Shown here: one piece after another, positions 8,483 through 16,864 of the stretch
How the letters are laid out: every line of letters starts with the position of its first letter
How positions within the stretch are numbered: position 1 is the first letter of the stretch
The notes under the pieces: generated by a model
Seen by the model: only the letters and a program-made list of their open reading frames with translations
What the model was told of the DNA's origin: nothing
The model's database searches: none
Assembly: GCA_964497495.1 (NCBI GenBank)
Contig: CAZCCZ010000001.1
Location: 120,691-184,690, forward strand
Length of the DNA stretch: 64,000 nt
Direction of reading: 5' to 3'
Source: CAXXOK01 sp964497495
GTDB lineage: Bacteria; Bacillota; Clostridia; Christensenellales; Aristaeellaceae
Made by a program: the position numbers and the translations under genes

Positions 8483-9604
8483 TTGCCGCCCATTTCGGTA
8501 ATGATCAAGCCGGTTTCCGGGCAATGCAACATGCGGTGCGCATACTGCTTTTACGCGGACGAGATGAGGCGGCGCGAAGTGCCGCTTTACCGGCCCATGA
8601 CCACGGAAACGCTTGAAAATCTGGTTCGGCGCGTTTTCTCGTATGCCGATCTCGGCGTAAGCCTGGCATTTCAGGGCGGCGAGCCGACGCTGGCGGGGGC
8701 GGCCTTCTACCGCGAGCTGCTGCGGCTGGAGCGAACGTACAACACGCGCAACCTTCCCGTAACCCACGCCATACAGACCAACGGCTACGCGCTTTCGGAC
8801 GACCTGCTAGACGTGCTGAAGGAAGGGCGTTTTCTGGTCGGCGTATCTCTGGACGGAACGCAGGCGCTGCACGACGAGAAGCGCCGGGACGCGCTCGGCC
8901 AACCCACCTGGGAACGCGTAACGGCCAACCTAGAAAAGCTTCGGCGGGCCGGACTGCCGTACAATATCCTCTGCGTCGTGGACCGGCGGGTGGCACTGGC
9001 GGCCGATGAGGTTTTTAAAACGCTGCGGCCGCACGGCTACCTGCAGTTCATCCCCTGTCTGGACGAAATGGACGGGAGCTGGAGCCCGGATTCGCTGACG
9101 GCCGAAGCTTACGGACAATTCCTGATCGACGTTTTCAAGCCGTATGCGCGCGGTTTCCGGGAGGGGCGCTTCGTCAGCGTCCGCGCGTTCGACAACTGGC
9201 TGAACATGCTGGCGGGCGCACAGCCGGAAGACTGCGGTTTCTTAGGCCGCTGCTCGCGCCAGTTTCTGGTGGAAAGTAACGGGAACGTATACCCCTGCGA
9301 CTTTTTTGCCGTAGACGAGTGGCTGCTGGGCAACGTGAACCGCACTTCCCTGTTACGGCTTGCCAAGACCGATACGGCGCTCCGTTTTATGGACACTTCT
9401 CTGGCCGTGGACGAGCGCTGCCGCGACTGCCGCTGGGCCTTTCTCTGCCGGGGCGGCTGCCGCAGGGACCGGGAGCCCGCCGTGGACGGCGCTTTGCGCC
9501 TCAACCGCCTGTGCGCGGGCCTGTCCGCATTTTTCGAGGCCTGTTACCCGGAGATGGAAGCGCTGGCCAAGCTTCCGCCGCCCCAGATGCCGGCGCAGCG
9601 ATAG
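8483..9604 (+). CDS. Anaerobic sulfatase maturase (radical SAM/SPASM)
   Basis: A 373-residue radical SAM protein. Cys15, Cys19 and Cys22 in CNMRCAYCFY hold the SAM-binding 4Fe-4S cluster, and FQGGEPTL is the GGEP motif. The C-terminal SPASM region has the expected cysteines (CGFLGRC, YPCDFF, CRDCRWAFLCRGGC). Such enzymes (anSME) oxidise an active-site Cys or Ser of a sulfatase to formylglycine. The start is TTG, because GGAGGAGG stands seven bases before it and too far from ATG 8501. No sulfatase with a C/S-x-P-x-R motif is found in the window, so the client is elsewhere. The GH29 gene follows on the same strand. Confidence 0.88.
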   Translation: MPPISVMIKPVSGQCNMRCAYCFYADEMRRREVPLYRPMTTETLENLVRRVFSYADLGVSLAFQGGEPTLAGAAFYRELLRLERTYNTRNLPVTHAIQTNGYALSDDLLDVLKEGRFLVGVSLDGTQALHDEKRRDALGQPTWERVTANLEKLRRAGLPYNILCVVDRRVALAADEVFKTLRPHGYLQFIPCLDEMDGSWSPDSLTAEAYGQFLIDVFKPYARGFREGRFVSVRAFDNWLNMLAGAQPEDCGFLGRCSRQFLVESNGNVYPCDFFAVDEWLLGNVNRTSLLRLAKTDTALRFMDTSLAVDERCRDCRWAFLCRGGCRRDREPAVDGALRLNRLCAGLSAFFEACYPEMEALAKLPPPQMPAQR

Positions 9605-9796
9605 GCGATTCCCCCGGCGGACAGCCGCCGTGGCGCGAAAACGCCTAAACAGCAACGGTCGCAAAATAAAAACACAGAGGAATGGCGTGACCATACGGGA
9701 AACGCCCGCCCGAAAGGGAAACGTTTCGTTGTCAAACGCCGGGGTTCGCGCTCCGGCCGGAGTATTCGCATGAAATGATCGGAGGAGGTCTACGCG

Positions 9797-11254
9797 ATGA
9801 ACGCCACGGATACGCACGAGATTCTCAAAGGACCGTTCGAGGGCACGGTGAAAAGCCTGCAATCCTTTCAATGCCCGGCTTGGTTCCGCGACGCCAAATT
9901 CGGCATCTGGAGCCATTGGGGGCCCCAAAGCGTGCCCATGTACGGGGATTGGTACGCGCGGAACATGTACGTCGAGGGTACGGACCAGTACCGTTACCAC
10001 TGCCGGGTATTCGGACATCCTTCAAAATTCGGGTATAAAGACGTCGTGAAGCTGTGGAAGGCGGAAAAGTTCGACCCCGCCGCGCTCATGGACCTGTACG
10101 TGGAGACAGGCGCCAGGTATTTCGTGGCGCAGGCCATGCACCACGACAACTTCGATAACTTCGATTCCGCTTTCAACCCCTGGAACTCCACGAAAGTGGG
10201 GCCGATGAAAGACATCTGCATGCTGTGGAAACAGGAGGCGCAGCGTGTGGGCCTCCCCTTCGGCGTAACGGAGCACCTGGCGGCTTCCTATACGTGGTTC
10301 GCGGTGTCCCACGGGCACGACCGGAAGGGCCCGTACGCGGGTGTACCCTACGACGGGGCGGACCCCGCCAACCGGAGCCTTTACCGGGATAACGACAGCG
10401 AGCTTCTGTACGACGGCGGCGCTTGGTATACCGTCAACCCGAAATACCGGGAAGACTGGTTCCGGCGTATCAGCGACCTGATAAACAAGCTCCAGCCGGA
10501 TCTGCTGTATTCGGACGGCGAGCTTCCCTTCCACGACGTCGGTCTGCAGGCGGTGGCGCACCTGTACAACACGAGCGCCCGGAACCACGGCGGCGTCAAC
10601 CAGGCCGTGTATAATTTCAAGCTGCATCAGGCCACAGACTTTACGGAAAACATTACGAAAATCGGCGTGCTCGACGTGGAGCGCGGCGTCGCAGACACGG
10701 CGGCGGAAAACCCGTGGCAGGACGACACGAGCCTCGGCGACTGGTTTTATAACGTCCGGGATGTGTACAAGAGCCATACGGACATCGCCGATACGCTGGT
10801 GGACGTCGTATCCAAGAACGGAAACCTGCTGATGAACGTCACCCAACGGCCGGATGGCACGCTGGACGAAGAAACGGTTTATACCCTTCGGAAGATCGGC
10901 GCCTGGATGAAGGACAGCGGCGAAGGTATTTACGGCACGCGCCCCTACCGCGTCGCGTCCGAAGGGGGAACGAAGCTGGCGGGCGGCCCCTTTCAGGAGG
11001 GCAGCGCGGAATGGACGGACGCGGACTACCGTTTCACGCAAAACGGAAAAACCGTGTACGCGTTCCGTATGCGTTCCGGTAAAAACCGGGCGCGAATCCT
11101 GTCCCTCGGTAAGATCTACGCCGGGGAGGCGGCGTCGGTTTCCGTGTACGGCCGTCCCGTCGGCTTCGAGCAGAAGGACGGCTGCCTGTTGGTGGATATG
11201 CCCGAAAACAGGCACCCCGATATGCCGGTGTGCGTCGCCGTCGGGATGAAATAA
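9797..11254 (+). CDS. Alpha-L-fucosidase (GH29)
   Basis: A 485-residue enzyme of glycoside hydrolase family 29, which removes alpha-linked L-fucose with retention. Family landmarks are FGIWSHWGPQSVP near residue 35, GARYFVAQAMHHDNFDNFDS (HHD substrate-binding motif), the nucleophile Asp240 in LLYSDGE, and NLLMNVTQRPDG. A short beta-sandwich tail follows the barrel. No signal peptide is seen, so it acts inside the cell on imported oligosaccharides. A GGAGGAGG site precedes the ATG, and a strong terminator follows. With the sulfatase maturase just upstream, host mucin-type glycans are a plausible source of substrate. Confidence 0.92.
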   Translation: MNATDTHEILKGPFEGTVKSLQSFQCPAWFRDAKFGIWSHWGPQSVPMYGDWYARNMYVEGTDQYRYHCRVFGHPSKFGYKDVVKLWKAEKFDPAALMDLYVETGARYFVAQAMHHDNFDNFDSAFNPWNSTKVGPMKDICMLWKQEAQRVGLPFGVTEHLAASYTWFAVSHGHDRKGPYAGVPYDGADPANRSLYRDNDSELLYDGGAWYTVNPKYREDWFRRISDLINKLQPDLLYSDGELPFHDVGLQAVAHLYNTSARNHGGVNQAVYNFKLHQATDFTENITKIGVLDVERGVADTAAENPWQDDTSLGDWFYNVRDVYKSHTDIADTLVDVVSKNGNLLMNVTQRPDGTLDEETVYTLRKIGAWMKDSGEGIYGTRPYRVASEGGTKLAGGPFQEGSAEWTDADYRFTQNGKTVYAFRMRSGKNRARILSLGKIYAGEAASVSVYGRPVGFEQKDGCLLVDMPENRHPDMPVCVAVGMK

Positions 11255-11299
11255 GGTTCGCCGGACGATGGCGGACGCACGCCGCGCTGTTCGTCTGGT

Positions 11300-11334
11300 A
11301 AAGTAAAGGGGCGCTATGCGCCCCCCTTTACTTT
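11300..11334 (+). terminator. Terminator after the fucosidase gene
   Basis: AAAGTAAAGGGGCGC and its complement form a long stem (15 pairs with two unpaired C) around a TAT loop, ending in CTTT. It lies 45 bases after the fucosidase stop. Confidence 0.75.
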
Positions 11335-11492
11335 GTCCGACACGATCAAGCCCGGCTCCGTCCGGCCGCGCGGCGAAAGAAACGGGGTCGGTGTCTCCGG
11401 AGAACGGGAACGCCGCGGGCAGGTTCGCGCCGCCCCGCAGGCGGCGCTGTGTCCAGGCAATCGCCTTCAGACGGCGTTTTTCAGGGTCTCCG

Positions 11493-11521
11493 TTGACATC
11501 CGCCTTCCGTTGGTCTATAGT
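11493..11521 (+). promoter_or_regulatory. Near-consensus sigma-A promoter
   Basis: TTGACA and TATAGT are exactly 17 bases apart. The predicted start of transcription is near 11528, only about 27 bases before the ATG of the small secreted protein. Confidence 0.75.
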
Positions 11522-11554
11522 TTGCAGAGTATGGGTAAAAGTTGGAGGTTCATT

Positions 11555-11935
11555 ATGAAAAGGCAGTCGGCATGGGTCGTTCTGATGCTGATCGGTCTTT
11601 TCGTTATCAATTCGTTTTTCATGGCTGCCGGGGCAAAGGCCGCGCCTGCGCAAAGCGTCGCGCCGGCATCCAGCGTGCCCGTCGGGCGGGGTTCCCCCGT
11701 CGTGCGCTTGGTCGACACAGCCTCCGCGCTGCGTCAGGCGGTACCGCCCTGCGGCCTGTCGCTTCCCCATGCGGCGAAGGCGGGCGTATGGCATCATTCC
11801 GGCATGATCCGGGCGGATATTACACGGTGGACGCTTCTTCGCCGCGCCCTCTTCGTTTCGTGCGGTGAAGGCAATCGCCGCCGTTTCGCGGCGCAGAGCC
11901 ATCTGGGTCACCCGCAACAGGCTCCTCCGGTTTGA
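11555..11935 (+). CDS. Small secreted protein of unknown function
   Basis: A 126-residue product. The N-terminus is a clear signal peptide (MKRQSAWVVLMLIG, then a hydrophobic core ending AAGAKAA), so cleavage near residue 30 is likely. GGAGG stands six bases before the ATG, and a near-consensus promoter lies just upstream, so expression is well supported. The mature part is rich in Arg, Ala and Pro, has no recognisable domain, and looks less protein-like toward the end. It may be a recent or decaying gene, or the reading frame may have shifted. It is followed after 64 bases by hppA and might serve as its upstream cistron. Confidence 0.5.
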   Translation: MKRQSAWVVLMLIGLFVINSFFMAAGAKAAPAQSVAPASSVPVGRGSPVVRLVDTASALRQAVPPCGLSLPHAAKAGVWHHSGMIRADITRWTLLRRALFVSCGEGNRRRFAAQSHLGHPQQAPPV

Positions 11936-11999
11936 AAACGAACGGCCCAGTGTTTCCCGCGTCTTTCTTTTCACATGAAAACCGACAGGAGATGTCTTT

Positions 12000-14039
12000 A
12001 TGCTTTGGATGATCGTATCCATCGTCGTTTCGATCGCCGCGCTGGCGGTGGCCGCATATTTCTACCATTGGGTCAAGGCGCTGCCCGGCGACGACGCCAA
12101 GCTGAACAGTATCGGTCTGCTGATCCGCAAGGGCGCTTTCACGTTTATCAAAACCGAATACAAAACGCTTCTTATTTTCTGCGGTTCCGCCGCGCTTCTG
12201 ATTCTTTTGCTGTTTCCCAACCCCGTATGGACGGGTAAGGGGCTTGACCGGAACGTGCTGATGATGGTCGCCTATCTGCTGGGCTCCGCCCTGTCCGCCA
12301 CGGCGGGCGTGGTGGGCATCAGCATCGCCACCATCGCCAACGTGAAAGCCGCTTCCGCGGCCAAACACGGCATCGCCCCCGCCTTCATGGCCGGTTTCCG
12401 CGGCGGCGCGGTAATGGGCATGGCGGTAGTCGCCTCCTCCCTGCTGGGCACGGCGGCGCTGTACCTGATTACGGGCAGCCAGGAGATCATCATGGCGTTC
12501 AGCTTCGGCGCCAGTTCCCTGGCGCTGTTCGCCAAGGCGGGCGGCGGCATCTTCACCAAGACGGCCGATATTTCCGCCGACCTGGCCGGCAAGGTGGAAC
12601 TGGGCATCCCGGAGGACGACCCCCGCAACCCCGCCGTGATCGCCGATAACGTAGGCGACAACGTGGGCGACGTGGCCGGCATGGGCGCGGACCTGTTCGA
12701 TTCCAACGTGGCTTCCATCGCCGCCGCCGTGGTCATCGGCGTGGTGGTGGGGCGCGTGGACCTGGTATTCTGCTTCGGCGCCCTGGGGCTGCTGGCCTCC
12801 ATCGCGGGCGTGCTGCTGGCGCGCATCGGCGCCAACGGCGACCCCGGCAAAGCGCTTAACCGCGGCACCTACGTAACGTGCGGCATCTTCGCCGTGCTCA
12901 CGCTGGCGGCTTCGCTGGTCGGCGGATACCCGCTGCAGATTTGGGGCGCGGCGATGCTGGGCATGGCCGCGGGCGTGGTGATCGGGCTGACCAGCGAGTT
13001 CTTCACCGGCGACGACAAGAAGCCCGTGGAAAAGGTTGCCCGCGCCTGCGAAAGCGGCCCGGCCTTCACGATCCTCTCCGGCTTCTCCTACGGCCTATGG
13101 AGCACCCTGCCTTCCATGGCGGGCATCGGCCTGGCCGCCCTGTTTTCCTATAAGCTTTGCGAAACGCTGGGTACCGACTACGCCATGCTGGGCATCGCCA
13201 TCGCCGCGCTGGGCATGCTTTCCGTCGTGGGGATGATCATCAGCAACGACGCCTACGGCCCCATCGTGGATAACGCGCGCGGTCTGGCCGAAATGGGCGG
13301 GCTTGGCGACGACGTGCTGGACATCACCGACAAGCTGGATTCCGCGGGCAACACTTCCAAAGCCATCACCAAAGGGTTCGCCATCGGCGCGGCCGGGCTG
13401 ACCGTGATCGCCCTGCTGGGCGCGTTCGTCGAAACCGCGAAAAGCTACGGCGCAATCGTAGACCTCAACCTGATGCAGCCGATGGTGCTCTTCGGCATTC
13501 TCGTGGGCGCGGCCGTGCCCGCCATCTTCTCCGCCATGCTGATCCTGGGCGTGGATCGCAACGCGCAAAAAATGGTTTCGGAAATCCACCGCCAGTTCCG
13601 GGAAATTCCCGGCCTTGCCGAGGGTAAGCCGGGCGTGGTTCCCCAGTACGACCGCTGCATCGACATCGCCGCCAAAGGGGCGATTCGCGAATTGATTCCC
13701 GCGGGCTTAACCGCCATTATTATCACCCTCGTTGTGGGCTTTATCGGCGGGGTAAACGCCGTAGGCGGTTACCTGGCCGGCAACATCGTGACCGGGCTGC
13801 TGCTGGCGCTGCTGATGAGCAACGCGGGCGGCCTGTGGGACAACGCCAAGAAATACATCGAGTCCGGCCATTTCGGCGGCAAGGGCAGCGCCGCCCATAA
13901 GGCGGCCGTGATCGGCGACACCGTTGGCGATCCGTTCAAGGATACCGCCGGGCCGTCCCTCAACACGCAGATCACCGTGGTATCCCTGGTTTCTTCCCTG
14001 TGCGCAGGGCTATTCGTAGCCGCGTCGCTGATCAGGTGA
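12000..14039 (+). CDS. hppA: Membrane-bound proton-pumping pyrophosphatase, K+-independent type
   Basis: A 679-residue protein with about 16 membrane helices. The pyrophosphate-binding loops are intact: GGGIFTKTADISADLAGKVE, then PRNPAVIADNVGDNVGDVAG, and near the C-terminus GDTVGDPFKDTAGPS. The enzyme couples hydrolysis of pyrophosphate to ion pumping across the membrane. At the position that decides potassium dependence it has Lys454 and Thr457 (GNTSKAITKGF) instead of the Ala and Gly/Ala of K+-dependent enzymes. This predicts a K+-independent proton pump rather than a sodium pump. An AGGAGA site precedes the ATG. The stop overlaps the GTG of the next gene. Confidence 0.95.
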   Translation: MLWMIVSIVVSIAALAVAAYFYHWVKALPGDDAKLNSIGLLIRKGAFTFIKTEYKTLLIFCGSAALLILLLFPNPVWTGKGLDRNVLMMVAYLLGSALSATAGVVGISIATIANVKAASAAKHGIAPAFMAGFRGGAVMGMAVVASSLLGTAALYLITGSQEIIMAFSFGASSLALFAKAGGGIFTKTADISADLAGKVELGIPEDDPRNPAVIADNVGDNVGDVAGMGADLFDSNVASIAAAVVIGVVVGRVDLVFCFGALGLLASIAGVLLARIGANGDPGKALNRGTYVTCGIFAVLTLAASLVGGYPLQIWGAAMLGMAAGVVIGLTSEFFTGDDKKPVEKVARACESGPAFTILSGFSYGLWSTLPSMAGIGLAALFSYKLCETLGTDYAMLGIAIAALGMLSVVGMIISNDAYGPIVDNARGLAEMGGLGDDVLDITDKLDSAGNTSKAITKGFAIGAAGLTVIALLGAFVETAKSYGAIVDLNLMQPMVLFGILVGAAVPAIFSAMLILGVDRNAQKMVSEIHRQFREIPGLAEGKPGVVPQYDRCIDIAAKGAIRELIPAGLTAIIITLVVGFIGGVNAVGGYLAGNIVTGLLLALLMSNAGGLWDNAKKYIESGHFGGKGSAAHKAAVIGDTVGDPFKDTAGPSLNTQITVVSLVSSLCAGLFVAASLIR

Positions 14040-14914
14040 CCGGCGTGCGGAATCAGAATCAACCCGCGGGAGGCACCCCCTCCCGCGGGGGCTGGCTTTT
14101 CGCCATGCTCAAGGGCGCCATGATCGGGGTGGGCGCCATATTGCCGGGCATCAGCGGCGGGGTGCTGTGCGTCGTGCTCGGTATCTACCGGCCGCTGATG
14201 GAACTGATGGCGCACCCTCTGCGCGAGCTTAAGAAGAATTTTATTTTCTTTCTGCCGATTCTGCTGGGTTTCGCCGTAGGCGTACTGGGAATATCCAGGC
14301 TTCTCCAACTGGCGCTGGACGAGGCCGAAACGCCGGCGGTATGGCTGTTTATCGGTTTAATCGCGGGCACTTTTCCCTCCCTCTGGCGCGAATCGGGCAA
14401 GGAAGGCCGCGGGAAGAGCGCGCCGGTCGCGATGGCCGTCGCCTTCGCGGTTATGCTTGCGTTTCTGTACGCGGTTCGCAATTCCGGAGCGATCAGCCTT
14501 CAGCCTTCGATCTGGATGTGGCTTCTTTGCGGAGTACTGTGGGGATTAGGTATCATCGCGCCGGGGCTGAGTCCCTCGTCCCTGTTCTTCTATCTGGGCG
14601 TAATGGAACCCATGATGGCCGGCATCTCGAAGCTTTCTATGCCGGTTCTGATTCCGATGGGCATCGGCATGGTTGCCTGCATGTTCGCGCTCTCCCGCGG
14701 TATCGGCCGGCTGCTGAAAACCCGGTATGCCGCCACCATGCACGCGATTCTGGGATTGATGCTGGCCTCCACGGTGATGATCCTGCCGCTGGGCGGGGCG
14801 CCTTCCGCGGGGGACGTGCTCCTTTATGCAGTATGCTTCGCGGCCGGGGTCGCAATCGCGCTTTGGATGGACCGCGTCAACCGGAAAATGGTCGACTCGG
14901 GGCTCAAGGAGTAG
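14036..14914 (+). CDS. popT: DUF368 / PopT-type undecaprenyl-phosphate translocase
   Basis: A protein of about 292 residues with eight or more membrane segments and the DUF368 signature repeated in both halves: GAMIGVGAILPGISGGVLCVVLGIY and WGLGIIAPGLSPSSLFFYLGV. DUF368 proteins were shown to return undecaprenyl phosphate across the membrane for reuse in wall and capsule synthesis. I choose GTG 14036, which overlaps the hppA stop; GTG 14045 or ATG 14104 are alternatives. A perfect 11-base-pair hairpin at 14063-14089 lies in the first codons and could slow translation. The position next to a large polysaccharide locus fits a lipid-carrier role. Confidence 0.87.
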   Translation: MTGVRNQNQPAGGTPSRGGWLFAMLKGAMIGVGAILPGISGGVLCVVLGIYRPLMELMAHPLRELKKNFIFFLPILLGFAVGVLGISRLLQLALDEAETPAVWLFIGLIAGTFPSLWRESGKEGRGKSAPVAMAVAFAVMLAFLYAVRNSGAISLQPSIWMWLLCGVLWGLGIIAPGLSPSSLFFYLGVMEPMMAGISKLSMPVLIPMGIGMVACMFALSRGIGRLLKTRYAATMHAILGLMLASTVMILPLGGAPSAGDVLLYAVCFAAGVAIALWMDRVNRKMVDSGLKE

Positions 14915-15051
14915 GCGCGTAACGCAAAGCGCCGTAAGCGGTCGCCGTGAGCCGCCCTGAAGATTCTCCGAACGCTTCCCGTTGCCTGATTTGAACGGCG
15001 AAGCGCGGTACGTCCGGTTTTTCGGCCTAACGCAAAGGATGTGACAGGGAT

Positions 15052-16107
15052 TTGAACCAGCTTTCTTTCGCCTGGTTTCTGGAACAGATCACGGTGAATC
15101 CCGTGCTGTTGATTACGGTTATCCTGACGCTGGGGGTTATCTTCGTCAACGGATGGACGGACGCCCCCAACGCCATCGCCACCTGCGTGGCGACGCGCGC
15201 CATGCCGCCCAGGGCGGCCGTGATCATGGCCGCGATATTCAACCTTTTAGGTACCCTGACGCTTACGCTGGTCAATTCCACCGTCGCGATGACCATTAAG
15301 AACATGGTCAATTTCAACGGCGCAACCCACGAGGCGATCATCGCGCTTTGCGCGGCCCTGTTCGCGATCATCCTTTGGGCGGTCGCCGCCTGGTACTTCG
15401 GCATACCGACGAGCGAGAGCCACGCCCTGATCGCCGGGCTTTCCGGGGCGGCGATCGCCCTGCACAACGGTTTCGGCGGAATCAACGGCAGCGAGTGGAT
15501 CAAGGTCATCTACGGTCTCGTTCTTTCCACCGGTTTGGGTTTCGTAAGCGGATACCTGATCACGAAGCTCGTCGTGCTTATCTGTCACAGGATGGACCGA
15601 AGAAGAACCACCGGTTTCTTTAAAGGCGCGCAGATTTTCGGCGGAGCGGCGATGGCCTTCATGCACGGAGCGCAGGACGGGCAGAAATTCATGGGTGTGC
15701 TGATCCTGAGCGTGTTTCTGGCCAACGGCAGCGACGCTACCGGCATTGTGCTGATCCCCCTCTGGATGATGATCCTGTGCTCCGTCGTTATGGGCGTAGG
15801 CACCTCGATCGGCGGTTATAAGATCATCAAAGCCGTCGGTATGGATATGGTGAAGCTGGAAACCTACCAGGGCTTCGCCGCCGACCTCGCCGCGGCATCC
15901 TGCCTGCTGGTTTCCTCGCTGTTCGGCATCCCCGTAAGCACGACGCACACCAAGACGACGGCGGTCATGGGCGTAGGCGCAGCCAAACGGCTTTCCTGCG
16001 TCAATTTTTCGCTTGTCAACGACATGGTGCTGACCTGGGTGCTTACGTTCCCCGGCTGCGGCCTCATCGGGTACCTGATGGCCAAACTGTTCGCCGTGAT
16101 CGCATGA
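15052..16107 (+). CDS. pit: Inorganic phosphate permease, Pit family
   Basis: A 351-residue PiT/PHO-4 family transporter. The two family signatures are present: NGWTDAPNAIATCVATRAM near residue 35, and GIPVSTTHTKTTAVMGVG near residue 300, with about ten membrane helices. It imports phosphate with a cation. The start is TTG at 15052, with the family N-terminus following directly. The DUF47 gene begins 23 bases after the stop, a pairing found in many bacteria, and hppA upstream yields phosphate from pyrophosphate. Confidence 0.92.
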   Translation: MNQLSFAWFLEQITVNPVLLITVILTLGVIFVNGWTDAPNAIATCVATRAMPPRAAVIMAAIFNLLGTLTLTLVNSTVAMTIKNMVNFNGATHEAIIALCAALFAIILWAVAAWYFGIPTSESHALIAGLSGAAIALHNGFGGINGSEWIKVIYGLVLSTGLGFVSGYLITKLVVLICHRMDRRRTTGFFKGAQIFGGAAMAFMHGAQDGQKFMGVLILSVFLANGSDATGIVLIPLWMMILCSVVMGVGTSIGGYKIIKAVGMDMVKLETYQGFAADLAAASCLLVSSLFGIPVSTTHTKTTAVMGVGAAKRLSCVNFSLVNDMVLTWVLTFPGCGLIGYLMAKLFAVIA

Positions 16108-16130
16108 TAGGATGAAGGGAGCGAAAGCTT

Positions 16131-16754
16131 ATGCCCAGGAAAACGGAGCTTTTCTATTTTAATAATTTGATCGAAAGCGCGGGGTTTTCCCTGGAAGCCG
16201 CCGAGATTCTCAAGGAAGTGCTGGTGAGCTTCGACGTAGCGAAGCTGGCCGAGCAAAGGATTGCGCTGCACGAGATCGAACACCGGGGCGACGATAACCG
16301 GCACGAGATCATGCGCAAACTGACCGGCGCGTTCATCACGCCCATCGAGCGGGATGATCTGATCAAGCTGAGCCAGAACATCGACGACGTAACGGATGCC
16401 ATCGAGGACATCCTGATCCGTATCGACATGACCAACATCACGCGGATCCGCCCGGACAGCATCGATTTCTCCGAACTGGTGATTCACTGCTGCGCATCGA
16501 TGAAGCAAATGATGCAGGAGTTCCCGAATTTTAAAAAATCAAAGAAATTAAAGGAACAGATCATCGAAATCAACCGGCTGGAAGAAGTCGGCGACGAAAA
16601 GTACATCCGGTGCATGAAGAATCTGCATACCGGCAGCGTCGACCCGATCGAGATCATCGATTGGCGCGAAATCTACGATCTGTTCGAAAAATGCTGCGAC
16701 TCCTGCGAGCGCGTGGCGGATATCGTGGAAGGAATCGCCATCGGCAACAGTTGA
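16131..16754 (+). CDS. DUF47 (PhoU-like) Pit accessory protein
   Basis: A 207-residue all-helical protein of the DUF47/YkaA family, related to PhoU. The E/D-rich helices that bind metal in PhoU relatives are visible (EHRGDDNRHEIM, then NIDDVTDAIEDILIRID). Genes of this family nearly always follow a Pit permease, as here, and their products are thought to control it. GAAGGGAG lies before the ATG. Confidence 0.9.
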   Translation: MPRKTELFYFNNLIESAGFSLEAAEILKEVLVSFDVAKLAEQRIALHEIEHRGDDNRHEIMRKLTGAFITPIERDDLIKLSQNIDDVTDAIEDILIRIDMTNITRIRPDSIDFSELVIHCCASMKQMMQEFPNFKKSKKLKEQIIEINRLEEVGDEKYIRCMKNLHTGSVDPIEIIDWREIYDLFEKCCDSCERVADIVEGIAIGNS

Positions 16755-16864
16755 TCCTTCGCCGGGTCTTCCCTCCCGCGCGGCGCCGGCTCGGCCGGTT
16801 TCCCCCGGCGAACCCCGCCGCGGATACCGGCCGAAACCGGCGTGTCTCTTTCTTCCCCGGGCCC

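Noticed and set aside
11936..11999. Riboswitch before hppA
   Set aside because: The 64-base gap is too short and shows none of the conserved elements of fluoride, c-di-AMP or other riboswitches I know.
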